Shown here one piece after another: positions 41,104 through 49,880 of a stretch of 64,000 nucleotides of DNA. The stretch is taken from positions 558,001 to 622,000 of the forward strand of contig NZ_KQ948422.1 in the NCBI RefSeq assembly GCF_001514065.1, given 5' to 3'. The notes below the pieces were generated by a model. The model was not told the DNA's origin, made no database searches, and saw nothing but the letters and a program-made list of their open reading frames with translations. Position 1 is the stretch's first letter. Every line of letters starts with the position of its first letter. The DNA comes from Streptomyces antibioticus (GTDB lineage: Bacteria; Actinomycetota; Actinomycetes; Streptomycetales; Streptomycetaceae). The position numbers and the translations under genes are program-made.

Positions 41104-42042
41104 ATGAGCACCAATGTCCTGCGCACCGCCGACGGCTGGTGGGTCGTCCTCGGCGACCGGGCCGTCCCGGTCGACACCAAGGCCGTGACCACCGCCGAAC
41201 TGCTCGCCGACCGCGACGCCGTACGAGAGGCCGCCGCGTCCGGCGAACCGGGCACGCCCGTCGCCGACCTGGTGGCACTCTCACCGGTCACCACGCCCTG
41301 CCGGGTGGTCGCCCAGATGGTCAACTACCGCAGCCACGCCCGCGATTCCGGCTTCAAGGGCGACGTCCCGGCCACCTTCTTCCGCAAGGCGTCCGGCTCG
41401 GTCAGCGGCCCCGGCGACACCGTCGTACGCCCCTCCCACGTGAAGTTCCTCGACTACGAGATCGAACTCGGCCTCGTCATGGGCGCGCCCCTGCCCGTCG
41501 GCACCGTCGTCGAGGAGCGGGACCTGCCGTCGTACGTCGCCGGACTGGTGATCACCAACGACGTCAGCGCCCGTGAGGTGCAGCTGACCAAGACACAGTT
41601 CTACGAGAGCAAGTCGTACCCCACCTTCACACCGACGGGCCCGTACCTGACGCTGCTGGAGCCGGAGGACTTCACCCATCTCCTCGACCTGCGGCTGAAG
41701 TTGAGCGTCAACGGCGAGCTGCGTCAGGACCGCACCCTGGCCGACATGATCGTCCGCCCGGCACAGGCGCTGACCCTGCTGGCCCGCTTCCAGACCCTGG
41801 ACGCCGGCGACCTGCTGCTCACCGGCACTCCCGGTGGCACGGCCCTGAAGGCGCCGCCGAAGGCGGTCGAGAAGATCGGCGCGCTGCTGCCGCCCGCACT
41901 GAAGTGGAAGGCGTTCTTCAAGAGCCAGGCGAAGAACCCGCACTACCTGAGTCCGGGTGACGTGATCACGGCGACGATCGCGACCCCCGACGGCCGCATC
42001 GACCTCGGCGAGCAGCGCACGCCCGTCGCGGACGCGAACTAA
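41104..42042 (+). CDS. Fumarylacetoacetate hydrolase family protein
   Basis: The 312-residue enzyme has the FAH core with metal ligands in LDYEIELGLVMGAPLP (Glu-x-Glu) and ITNDVSAREVQ (Asp). GDLLLTGTPGGTALK and LSPGDVITATI are also typical. FAH proteins hydrolyse or hydrate the linear dienoate products of ring cleavage, which suits its position between the extradiol-type enzyme and the aromatic hydroxylase. AAAGG precedes the ATG. The insert around KALKWKAFFKSQAKNPHYL-like residues near 280-300 is found in some actinobacterial members. Confidence 0.9.
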   Translation: MSTNVLRTADGWWVVLGDRAVPVDTKAVTTAELLADRDAVREAAASGEPGTPVADLVALSPVTTPCRVVAQMVNYRSHARDSGFKGDVPATFFRKASGSVSGPGDTVVRPSHVKFLDYEIELGLVMGAPLPVGTVVEERDLPSYVAGLVITNDVSAREVQLTKTQFYESKSYPTFTPTGPYLTLLEPEDFTHLLDLRLKLSVNGELRQDRTLADMIVRPAQALTLLARFQTLDAGDLLLTGTPGGTALKAPPKAVEKIGALLPPALKWKAFFKSQAKNPHYLSPGDVITATIATPDGRIDLGEQRTPVADAN

Positions 42043-42061
42043 CACCCGAGGTGAGCCGCAC

Positions 42062-43642
42062 ATGACCGTCGATGAAGCCGCACGTGTGCCCGTCGTGATC
42101 GTCGGGGCCGGGCCGGTGGGCGTGACCGCCGCCCTCCTCCTGGCCCGGCGGGGGGTCCGCAGTGTCGTCCTCGAACGCCACCGGGACCTCTACCCGCTCC
42201 CCCGCGCCGTCGCCAGCGACGACGAGATCCACCGGATCCTCCAAGCGGCAGGCGTCGGTGAGGAGTTCGCCGCGATCTCCCGACCGGCGAAGGGGCTGCG
42301 GCTGCTGGACGCCCGGCACCGGGTGATGGCCGAGTTCCGGCGCACCGAGCACGGCCACCACGGCTACCCGCAGACCACCATGTTCGACCAGCCCGAGCTG
42401 GAGCGCGTACTGCGCGACGCCCTGGCCCGGCGCCCTGAGTGCGAACTGCGCGGTGGCGTGGAGGTCACCGGCATCGGCCCGCACTTCACCGGCCCCGTAC
42501 GGGTCACCTACCGCGACGACACAGGCGATCACGAGCTGTGGGCCGACGCGGTCCTCGGCTGCGACGGCGCCAACAGCCTCACCCGCGAGGCGATCGGCGG
42601 CGTGTGGGAGGACCTGCGCTTCGAGGAGCGCTGGAAGGTCATCGACGTCGACACGACGGGGCCCGTCCGCTGCTGGGAGGGCGTCGACCAGGTCTGCGAC
42701 CGGGCCCGGCCGGCCACCTTCATGCGTGTGAGCGAGAACCGCTACCGCTGGGAGTTCCGGCTCGGGGAAGGGCAGGAGACGGTCCGTGAGCTGATCGTCC
42801 CGTGGCTGCCGCCCTCGTACGACGGGGACTTCGACGTCGTCCGTGAGACGGAGTACACCTTCCGGGCCCGCGTCGCCGACCGCTGGCGCAGCGGACGGGT
42901 CTTCCTGCTCGGCGACGCCGCCCACCTCACCCCGCCGTTCATCGGGCAGGGCCTGTGCTCCGGGCTGCGGGACGCCTACAACCTCGTTTGGAAACTCGCC
43001 CGTGTCCTCCAACAGGGCGGCGACGAAGGGCTGTTGGACACGTACGAGAGCGAACGCAAGCCGCACGCACGGCATGTGGTCCGCCTCGCGGTCGCCATGG
43101 GCTGGGCCATGACCGGCGGCCAGGACGGCGCCGCCGCGTTCCGCCGCCGCGCACTGGCCGCCGCATGCCGCATACCCGGTCTCACCGAGCTGGCTGGCCG
43201 CGACCTCAGCCCGCCGCTCACCGCCGGACCGCTCGTGCGGCGCAGGGTCCGCCGGCGTCTGGCGGGCACGCACTGTCCGCAGCCGTGGGTGAGAGTCGAC
43301 GGACGGCCCACCCGTCTCGACGAGGCGCTCGGCGACTCCTTCACGGTGCTGACCGCCTCCACCCCCGACCCTTCCCTGACCGCGCTCGCCCACGGCCTCG
43401 GCATACGCGCGCTCTGCGTGGCCGACCTCGGCGACGACGGCACCCTCGCCGCCTGGCTGCGCGACGGACGCGCGGACGCGGTCCTGCTGCGGCCCGACCG
43501 CATCGTGATGGACGTGCTCCCCTCAGGCGGTCACGCCTTCACGTCGACGGCCGCCTGGGCCTCCCTGCTGCACACCACCCGAAGCCCCGTCCCTGCCGCA
43601 CGGACGGCCCCGCAAAGCCTGTTGAGGAGTACGACGCGTTGA
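42062..43642 (+). CDS. FAD-dependent aromatic hydroxylase (MhpA-like)
   Basis: The 526-residue flavin monooxygenase has the dinucleotide motif VIVGAGPVGVTAALLLARRG near the N-terminus, the second FAD motif GDAAHLTPPFIGQGLCSGLR at about residue 284, and a C-terminal thioredoxin-like segment. It resembles 3-(3-hydroxyphenyl)propionate hydroxylases. It should use NAD(P)H and O2 to make a catechol for the extradiol-type enzyme. GAGGTGAG lies before the ATG, 20 bases after the FAH stop. Its stop codon TGA lies at the boundary of the IS element, so insertion may have changed the last residues. Confidence 0.9.
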   Translation: MTVDEAARVPVVIVGAGPVGVTAALLLARRGVRSVVLERHRDLYPLPRAVASDDEIHRILQAAGVGEEFAAISRPAKGLRLLDARHRVMAEFRRTEHGHHGYPQTTMFDQPELERVLRDALARRPECELRGGVEVTGIGPHFTGPVRVTYRDDTGDHELWADAVLGCDGANSLTREAIGGVWEDLRFEERWKVIDVDTTGPVRCWEGVDQVCDRARPATFMRVSENRYRWEFRLGEGQETVRELIVPWLPPSYDGDFDVVRETEYTFRARVADRWRSGRVFLLGDAAHLTPPFIGQGLCSGLRDAYNLVWKLARVLQQGGDEGLLDTYESERKPHARHVVRLAVAMGWAMTGGQDGAAAFRRRALAAACRIPGLTELAGRDLSPPLTAGPLVRRRVRRRLAGTHCPQPWVRVDGRPTRLDEALGDSFTVLTASTPDPSLTALAHGLGIRALCVADLGDDGTLAAWLRDGRADAVLLRPDRIVMDVLPSGGHAFTSTAAWASLLHTTRSPVPAARTAPQSLLRSTTR

Positions 43643-43648
43643 CTTCCT

Positions 43649-43668
43649 CCCCCGCCTAGAGGCGGGGG
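43649..43668. repeat. Subterminal hairpin, tnpB 3' end
   Basis: Nine-base perfect stem CCCCCGCCT/AGGCGGGGG with a 2-base loop, overlapping the tnpB stop codon. In IS200/605 elements this end also forms the 3' part of the omega (guide) RNA. Confidence 0.75.
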
Positions 43669-44864
43669 ACTCCAGCGGTCGCCCGCTGGGTTTCCTGCTT
43701 CACCGACGACCGCCCCGTCCGGGAGGACTCCCGTTGAGGTCTTACACCGTCTCCACAGGCAGACACCGCCAGCCCGGCGGCCAGGATGTTGCGTGCCGCG
43801 TTCACGTCGCGGTCATGCCACGCACCGCAGTCGCACGTCCACACGCGGACGTTCAGCGGCAGCTTCTCGCAGACCTTGCCGCACGTCCCGCACAGCTTCG
43901 AGCTGGGGAACCACCGGTCGATCACGACGAGTTCGCGCCCGTACCAGGCGCACTTGTACTCCAGTATCATGCGCAGGTCCGTCCAGGCCGCATCCGAGAT
44001 GGCGCGCGCCAAGCGCCCGTTCTTCAGCAGGTTGCGGACGGTCAGGTCCTCGATCACGACCACTTGGTTCTCGCGGACAAGTCGAGTCGACAGCTTGTGC
44101 AGGAAGTCGCGGCGCCGGTCAGCGATCCGCGCATGGACCTTGGCGACACGACGACGGGCCTTCTCCCGGTTGGCCGAGCCCTTGGCCTTGCGCGACAATT
44201 CCCGCTGCGCCTTCGCCAGGCGGGCCCGGTCACGGCGCTCATACCGGGGGTTGGCGATCTTCTCCCCAGTGGACAGGGTCACCAGGGAGGTGATCCCGGC
44301 GTCCAGGCCGATCGCCGCTGTGGCGGCGGGGGCCGGGACGATGCTGTCCTGGCACAGCAGGGACACGAACCAGCGGCCGGCCGCGTCGCGGGACACGGTC
44401 ACCGTGGTCGGCTCCGACCCTTCGGGAAGAGGGCGGGACCAGCGGATGTCCAGGGGCTGCGCCATCTTGGCCAGCGTCAGCTGCCCATCGCGCCAGGTGA
44501 AGGCACTGCGGGTGTACTCGGCCGACGCACGGGACTTCTTCCGGCTCTTGTAGCGCGGGTACTGCGTGCGCTTGGCGAAGAAGTTGGCGAACGCCGTCTG
44601 AAGATGGCGCAGCGCCTGCTGGAGCGGGACGGAGGACACCTGCGTCAGGAAGGACAGTTCCTTGGTCTTCTTCCACTCCGTCAGCGCGGCGGACGACTGC
44701 ACATACGAGACGCGGCGCTGCTCTCCGTACCAGGCCCGGGTGCGCTCCTCCAGCGCCTTGTTGTAGACGAGGCGGACGCAGCCGAACGTGCGCGACAGCT
44801 CCGCCGCCTGCTCGTCCGTGGGGTAGAAGCGGTACTTGAACGCCCGCTTGACCTGCTGCGTCAT
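43656..44864 (-). CDS. tnpB: TnpB RNA-guided endonuclease (IS605 OrfB family)
   Basis: The 402-residue protein is complete. It has an N-terminal helix-turn-helix/WED-like part (KYRFYPTDEQAAELSRTFGC) and a RuvC domain with Asp188 (GLDAGI), Glu272 (VIEDL) and Asp353 (HDRDVNAARN). A zinc finger has Cys325, Cys328, Cys344 and Cys346. All catalytic and zinc residues are present, so it should be an active omega-RNA-guided nuclease that protects the element from loss. The 3' end of the gene is expected to overlap the omega RNA. Two in-frame domains and normal length argue against decay. Confidence 0.93.
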   Translation of the reverse strand: MTQQVKRAFKYRFYPTDEQAAELSRTFGCVRLVYNKALEERTRAWYGEQRRVSYVQSSAALTEWKKTKELSFLTQVSSVPLQQALRHLQTAFANFFAKRTQYPRYKSRKKSRASAEYTRSAFTWRDGQLTLAKMAQPLDIRWSRPLPEGSEPTTVTVSRDAAGRWFVSLLCQDSIVPAPAATAAIGLDAGITSLVTLSTGEKIANPRYERRDRARLAKAQRELSRKAKGSANREKARRRVAKVHARIADRRRDFLHKLSTRLVRENQVVVIEDLTVRNLLKNGRLARAISDAAWTDLRMILEYKCAWYGRELVVIDRWFPSSKLCGTCGKVCEKLPLNVRVWTCDCGAWHDRDVNAARNILAAGLAVSACGDGVRPQRESSRTGRSSVKQETQRATAGVPRL

Positions 44865-44981
44865 GCCTCACGTTCTATCAGATCCCGTGTGAGTGGCGGT
44901 CGGTCGGTGGCTGGTGGACGCCGGTCCGCCCTGGCGGCGAACCAGCTCTCCCTGCCCTGCTTCGCAGGAGCTTCGTTTCCT

Positions 44982-45001
44982 CCCCCGGCTGAAGCCGGGG
45001 G
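44982..45001. repeat. Subterminal hairpin, tnpB 5' end
   Basis: Nine-base perfect stem CCCCCGGCT/AGCCGGGGG with a GA loop, marking the other end of the IS element. The CoA ligase ribosome-binding site AAGGAG lies just beyond it. Confidence 0.7.
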
Positions 45002-45022
45002 TATCCACGAAGGAGAAATCCG

Positions 45023-46990
45023 ATGAGCACGCCCTTCTTCACCCCCGATCCGGAGACGGCGGCCGCCAGTCGCATCGCGGACTTCGCCCGCATCCAAGGC
45101 ATGGGCCCGGAGGACTACGCCGCCCTGCATCAGTGGTCGGTCACCGATCTGGAGGGCTTCTGGGGCGCGGTGTGGGAGTACTTCGACATCGACGCCGATA
45201 CCCCCTACGAGCAGGTGCTGGCCGAAGAGCGGATGCCGGGCGCCCGCTGGTTCCCCGGCGCCACCCTCAACTACACCCACCATGCCCTGCGCAACCTCGC
45301 CGACGACGACGTGGCGATCCTCGCCCTCGACGAGACCGGTGCCGGGTACGAGGTGACCGGCGGGCGGCTGCGCGCGCTGGTGGCCTCCGTCGCCGCCACC
45401 CTGCGCGACCTCGGCGTCGGCAAGGGTGACCGGGTCGTCGGCTATCTGCCCAACACCCCGCACGCCGTCGTCGCGTTCCTCGCCGCCGCGAGCCTGGGTG
45501 CCGTCTGGTCGGTGTGCGGACAGGACTACGCCCCCAAGGCCGCCGCCGACCGCTTCGCCCAGCTCGAACCCACCGTCCTGATCGCCGCCGACGGCTATCT
45601 CTTCAACGGCGCCACCCACGACCGGCGCGAAGCCGTCCTCGAACTCGCCCACGCCCTGCCCACGTTGAAGGCGACCCTGCTGGTGGACCACATGGGCCTG
45701 CCCTGGCCGTCGCAGGCGTACCCGTCGCTGGTGGTCCCCTGGGAGGACGCCTCCACCCGTACCGAGGAACTCGCCTGCACCCCGGTGCCGTTCGACCATC
45801 CGCTGTGGGTCGTGTTCTCTTCCGGCACCACCGGCCTGCCCAAGGGCATCGTCCACGGCCACGGCGGCGTGCTCCTTGAGCACCTCAAAACCCTTTGCCT
45901 GCACTCGGACCTGGGCCCCGGCGACCGCCTCCTGTGGTACACCACCACCCACTGGATGATGTGGAACCTGGTCGTCTCCACCCTCCTGACCGGCGCCACC
46001 ACCTGCACCTACGACGGCAGCCCGGCGCCCTTCGCCAAACTCGACCGCCTCTGGGAACTCGCCGCCCGCCACCGGGTCACCGTCTTCGGCACCAGCCCCC
46101 AATACCTGCTCGGCATGGCCAAGTTCGGCATCGACCCGTCCGTGCACGACCTGTCGTCGATCCGCGTCGTCGGCTGCACGGGCTCGACGCTGCCCGCGTC
46201 CGCCTACCCCTGGGTCCGCGAGTACGTCGGCGACCACGTCCTGCTGGCCTCCATCAGCGGCGGCACCGACATCGTCTCCGGATTCGCGGGCAGCGCCCCC
46301 AACACCCCTGTCTGGGCAGGCGAGTTGTCCGCGCCGAACCTGGGCGTGGCGCTGGCCGCGTACGACGCCGAGGGCTTCCCCGTCATCGACCAGGTCGGCG
46401 AACTGGTCGTCACCCGCCCCATGCCCTCGATGCCGCTGTACTTCTGGAACGACCCCGAGGGCGCCCGCTACCACGACGCCTACTTCTCCTCCTACCCCGG
46501 AGTGTGGCGGCACGGTGACTGGATCACGGTCACGGGGCACGGCTCGGTGATCGTCCACGGCCGCTCCGACTCGACGCTCAACCGCAACGGGGTACGGCTC
46601 GGCAGCGCCGACATCCACGACGCCGTCGAACGTCTCCCCGAGATCGCCGAGGCCCTGGTCATCGGCGCGGAGGAGCCGGACGGCGGCTACTGGATGCCCC
46701 TGTTCGTGGTCCCGGCGGCAGGCGTCGAACTCGACGACACCCTCCGAGAGAGGATCAAGGACGCCATCCGCACCGACGCCTCACCCCGCCACGTCCCCGA
46801 CGAGATCCTCGAAGTGCCGGGCATCCCGCACACCCGCACCGGCAAGAAGCTGGAGGTCCCGATCAAGCGGCTGCTCCAGGGCGCCGCGGTGGCGGAGGTC
46901 GTTAATCCGGCCACGGTGGACAGCCCCGACCTCATCGACCACTACGCCCGACTGGGCGAGCAGCGCCGCAAGGGCAGGTCCGCCTCATGA
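45023..46990 (+). CDS. aacS: Acetoacetate-CoA ligase family enzyme
   Basis: The 655-residue ANL superfamily enzyme has the N-terminal ACS domain (ARWFPGATLNYTHHALRN), the P-loop VFSSGTTGLPKGIVHGHGG, and the adenylate motif YFWNDPEGARYHDAYF. The C-terminal catalytic lysine block is RTGKKLEVPIKRLLQG. Full-length similarity is to acetoacetyl-CoA synthetase, converting a short 3-oxo acid to its CoA ester. In this operon it could activate a ring-cleavage product. AAGGAG stands seven bases before the ATG, right after the IS end. It overlaps the DoxX gene by ATGA. Confidence 0.9.
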   Translation: MSTPFFTPDPETAAASRIADFARIQGMGPEDYAALHQWSVTDLEGFWGAVWEYFDIDADTPYEQVLAEERMPGARWFPGATLNYTHHALRNLADDDVAILALDETGAGYEVTGGRLRALVASVAATLRDLGVGKGDRVVGYLPNTPHAVVAFLAAASLGAVWSVCGQDYAPKAAADRFAQLEPTVLIAADGYLFNGATHDRREAVLELAHALPTLKATLLVDHMGLPWPSQAYPSLVVPWEDASTRTEELACTPVPFDHPLWVVFSSGTTGLPKGIVHGHGGVLLEHLKTLCLHSDLGPGDRLLWYTTTHWMMWNLVVSTLLTGATTCTYDGSPAPFAKLDRLWELAARHRVTVFGTSPQYLLGMAKFGIDPSVHDLSSIRVVGCTGSTLPASAYPWVREYVGDHVLLASISGGTDIVSGFAGSAPNTPVWAGELSAPNLGVALAAYDAEGFPVIDQVGELVVTRPMPSMPLYFWNDPEGARYHDAYFSSYPGVWRHGDWITVTGHGSVIVHGRSDSTLNRNGVRLGSADIHDAVERLPEIAEALVIGAEEPDGGYWMPLFVVPAAGVELDDTLRERIKDAIRTDASPRHVPDEILEVPGIPHTRTGKKLEVPIKRLLQGAAVAEVVNPATVDSPDLIDHYARLGEQRRKGRSAS

Positions 46991-47331
46991 CCACCGTGCT
47001 CGCCGTAGTCCTGTCCCTGGTCTTCCTTCCGCTGGGGCTGGCGAAGCTCGCCGCGGCGCCGTTCATGCGCCAGGCGGCGGCCCATCTCGGCATGTCGGTA
47101 CGGCTCTACCGCGTCGTCGGCGCGCTGGAGGTGGCCGGGGTCGTCGGTGTGCTGACGGGGCTGGCCTGGACGCCGCTGGGCGTGGCCGCCGCGACAGGCC
47201 TCACCCTGCTGATGGTCGCGGCGGCGGTGGCGCACCTGCGCCACGGCGACCCGCTGCCCCGGGCCGTCCCGGCAGCCGTAGTGGCGCTGATCTCCTTGAC
47301 GTACGCGGCGACGGCGATGACCGCCGGCTGA
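46987..47331 (+). CDS. DoxX family small membrane protein
   Basis: The 114-residue protein has four transmembrane helices and the DoxX-like opening LSLVFLPLGLAKLAAAPFMR. It starts in the ATGA overlap with the CoA ligase stop, so translation is coupled. DoxX-like proteins accompany oxidoreductase and aromatic-degradation operons; their job is unclear, perhaps quinone or thiol related. It is last gene of the operon. Confidence 0.82.
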   Translation: MTTVLAVVLSLVFLPLGLAKLAAAPFMRQAAAHLGMSVRLYRVVGALEVAGVVGVLTGLAWTPLGVAAATGLTLLMVAAAVAHLRHGDPLPRAVPAAVVALISLTYAATAMTAG

Positions 47332-47459
47332 CGCGTCCTGTACGGCCGGGCACGGGCAGTCTCCTGCGAGGGTGGTGGCGGCCCCTGTCCGGCTCAGCGC
47401 GGGCCGTCATCGCACACCGGCCTTCCACTCCCCCGAGAGGCCGGACGGCACGCGCCGAC

Positions 47460-47501
47460 GTCCGGGGCCTGCGAGACGGCTGGGCTCGACAGGCCCCGGA
47501 C
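47460..47501. terminator. Bidirectional terminator between DoxX and MMPL genes
   Basis: GTCCGGGGCCTG pairs perfectly over 12 bp with CAGGCCCCGGAC across an 18-base loop, between the converging genes. Confidence 0.7.
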
Positions 47502-47524
47502 GTGACACCCCGCTCCCGGGGATG

Positions 47525-49735
47525 TCAGTCGTGCTCGGAGGCAGTGGCGGGCGTCCCGCTTGGCTGGGCCGGCGGCTTGGGCAGATCACGCCCCTCGATG
47601 TCCACGTTCGGCAGGATCTTCTGCAGACGGCGCGGCAGCCACCAGCCGGCCCGGCCGACCCACATGAGCACGGCGGGCACGAACGTCATCCGGATGAGGA
47701 AGGCGTCGACCAGGACCCCGAAGGCCAGGGCGAAGGCGATCGGCTTCACGATCGCGTCCTCCATCGTGACGAACCCCGCGAAGACCGCCACCATGATCAG
47801 CGCGGCGGCGGTGACCACCCGGAACGCCAGGGGGGAGCCCGTCAGGACGGCCCGGCGGGCGTCGCCGCCATGGGCGTACTCCTCGTGGATGCTGGAGACG
47901 ACGAACACCTCGTAGTCCATGGCGAGCCCGAAGAGCACGGCCATGAGGATGATCGGCAGGAAGGACACGACCGGCCCGGTCCGGGTGACGTCGATGAGAT
48001 CCGCGGCCCAGCCCCACTGGAAGACCGCGACCACGGCGCCGAAGGAGGCCGCGACCGAGAGCAGGAACCCGACCGTCGCCTTGACCGGGACCACGAGGGA
48101 ACGGAAGACGATCATCAGGATCAGCAGGCACAGGCCCACGACCACGACGGCGAAGGTCAGCAGTGAGTCGCTGAGCTTCTGCGACACGTCGACGTTGACC
48201 GCGGTCTGGCCGGTGACCTGGAGCGAGATCCCGGTCCGGGACCTGATCGAGGACTCCTTGTCCCGCAGTGCCTTGACCAGATCCTTGGTGGCCTCGTCCC
48301 CGGAGCCGGTGGTCGGCACGACGGTCAGCAGCGCGTACTCGGGGTCGAGCTGCCGGCCCGCGGAGGCGAGGGCGACGCCCTTGGTGGCGGCCAGCTCCTT
48401 GCGCACGGTGTTCAGTTCGGCGGTCAGCTGCGCGGCGGAGGACGCCTTGGCGTCGGCGGTGTTCAGGAGGATGAGCAGCGGGCCGTTGAGGCCGGGGCCG
48501 AACTCCTCGGTGATGGTGTCGTAGGTCTCGCGCTGGGTGGTGCCCTGCGCGGCGCTGCCGTTGTCGGGCAGGGCGAGCTGCAGGTCGCGGGCGGGCCAGG
48601 CGACGACCAGGAGACCGGCGGTGACGAGGACGACGGTGAGGGCGGGGATGCGGGTCACCGTGTGCACCCACCGGGCGCCGAGCGTCTGCTGCGGTGCGGT
48701 CAGGCCGTCGGGCGCGGGCTTCTTCTTCGGCTTCGGCCTGAGGCGGTCGCCCGCGAATCCCAGCAGTGCGGGCAGCAGGGTGAGGGCGACGAGCGCGGCG
48801 ATCGCCACGCCACCCGCGCCGGCGAGCCCCATCGCGGTCAGGAAGGGGATGCCCACGACGGAGAGCCCGACCATGGCGATGATCACGGTGAGCGCGGCGA
48901 AGGCGACCGCGCTGCCGGAGGTGCCGATCGCGCGGGCCGCCGACTCGTCGGGGGCCATACCGGCCTTCAGCTGGTCCCGGTGGCGGGACAGGATGAACAG
49001 GGTGTAGTCGATGCCGACCGCGAGGCCCAGCATGACCGTGAGGGTCAGCGCCGTGGAGGAGATCGCGGTCAGGTGGCTCACCAGGAGCAGTCCGCCGGCA
49101 CCGATGACGACGCCGATGACGGCGGTGAGCACCGGCATCCCGGCCGCGAGCAGCGAGCCGAACGTGATCACCAGGATGATCAGGGCGATGACGACACCGA
49201 CGACCTCCTTGGCGCTGATGTCGACACCGGTGCTGTTGTAGGCCTGACCGCCCACCGACACGGTGAGCCCGGCCTTCTCGGCCGGGGTGATCGTGTCCTC
49301 GAGGGCATCCAGCGAACCGTCCCCCAGCTCGGCGTTGGAGACGGAGTACTGGATCTGGGCGAGGGCGGAGCGGCCGTCCTTGGACACGGCTCGGGTCTGC
49401 TCGGGCGAGACCACCGCGGTCACCTGCGGGGCGTCGGCTGCCTCCTTGAGGGTCGCGGCGATTCCCGCCTGGAACTTCCGCGCGGTGACCTTGTCCCCTT
49501 CGGGAGCCGTGAAGACGATCTGCGCGCTGGTTCCGCCGGCCGCCGGATACACCCGCCTGAGCGTGTCCAGGGCCTGCTGGGACTCCGAGCCGGGGATCGT
49601 GAACGTGTCATCGGTGTCCTCACCGGCGACGCCGAGCCCCACCACGACCGCGGCGATCACCACGGTCCACAGGGCGAGGACGGTCCTGCGGCGGCGGAAG
49701 GCGAGTCTCCCCAGGCGGTAGAGAAGGGTGGCCAT
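47525..49735 (-). CDS. MMPL family RND-type exporter
   Basis: The 736-residue membrane protein has two halves. Each has one helix, a large extracellular loop and five to six helices, with MMPL signature stretches such as LGLAVGIDYTLFILSRHRDQ and LFGLAMDYEVFVVSSIHEEY. These contain the Asp-Tyr pair of the proton relay. It should export lipids or lipophilic compounds. GGAG lies seven bases before the ATG. No neighbouring gene shows a clear link; it is divergent from the SDR/MerR pair. Confidence 0.92.
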   Translation of the reverse strand: MATLLYRLGRLAFRRRRTVLALWTVVIAAVVVGLGVAGEDTDDTFTIPGSESQQALDTLRRVYPAAGGTSAQIVFTAPEGDKVTARKFQAGIAATLKEAADAPQVTAVVSPEQTRAVSKDGRSALAQIQYSVSNAELGDGSLDALEDTITPAEKAGLTVSVGGQAYNSTGVDISAKEVVGVVIALIILVITFGSLLAAGMPVLTAVIGVVIGAGGLLLVSHLTAISSTALTLTVMLGLAVGIDYTLFILSRHRDQLKAGMAPDESAARAIGTSGSAVAFAALTVIIAMVGLSVVGIPFLTAMGLAGAGGVAIAALVALTLLPALLGFAGDRLRPKPKKKPAPDGLTAPQQTLGARWVHTVTRIPALTVVLVTAGLLVVAWPARDLQLALPDNGSAAQGTTQRETYDTITEEFGPGLNGPLLILLNTADAKASSAAQLTAELNTVRKELAATKGVALASAGRQLDPEYALLTVVPTTGSGDEATKDLVKALRDKESSIRSRTGISLQVTGQTAVNVDVSQKLSDSLLTFAVVVVGLCLLILMIVFRSLVVPVKATVGFLLSVAASFGAVVAVFQWGWAADLIDVTRTGPVVSFLPIILMAVLFGLAMDYEVFVVSSIHEEYAHGGDARRAVLTGSPLAFRVVTAAALIMVAVFAGFVTMEDAIVKPIAFALAFGVLVDAFLIRMTFVPAVLMWVGRAGWWLPRRLQKILPNVDIEGRDLPKPPAQPSGTPATASEHD

Positions 49736-49842
49736 GGCTCACTCCGGTCGTCGGATCACGGACCTGCTGATGAATACCTCAAATTAGGTGAAAGCTCTCA
49801 TATGTCGTGCGACCGCGCACCCGGTCGACGCCTGAGTGCGGC

Positions 49843-49880
49843 TTGCTTTCAAGCGCGCTCGAACCTTTAGCGTCAGCGCC
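49843..49880 (+). promoter_or_regulatory. MerR-type long-spacer leaderless promoter of the SDR gene
   Basis: TTGCTT at 49843 and TAGCGT at 49868 are separated by 19 bp. The spacer and -35 end hold the inverted repeat TTCAAGCG/CGCTCGAA (49848-49863, one mismatch). The ATG of the SDR gene comes exactly seven bases after the -10 and has no Shine-Dalgarno. Overlong spacers with a dyad are the hallmark of MerR-activated promoters, and a MerR gene follows. Confidence 0.65.

Larger units (their letters stand above)
43640..45003 (-). mobile_element. IS200/IS605-type element carrying only tnpB
   Basis: The element is bounded by two related subterminal hairpins: CCCCCGCCT/AGGCGGGGG at 43649-43668 and CCCCCGGCT/AGCCGGGGG at 44982-45001. 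Both are preceded by TTCCT on the plus strand. It holds one gene, tnpB, and no tnpA. On the minus strand the tnpB-distal end finishes GGAAGTCAA, compatible with the TCAA cleavage site of the IS608 group. The element lies inside the aromatic operon between the hydroxylase and the CoA ligase, opposite in direction. Exact ends are approximate. Confidence 0.82.
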
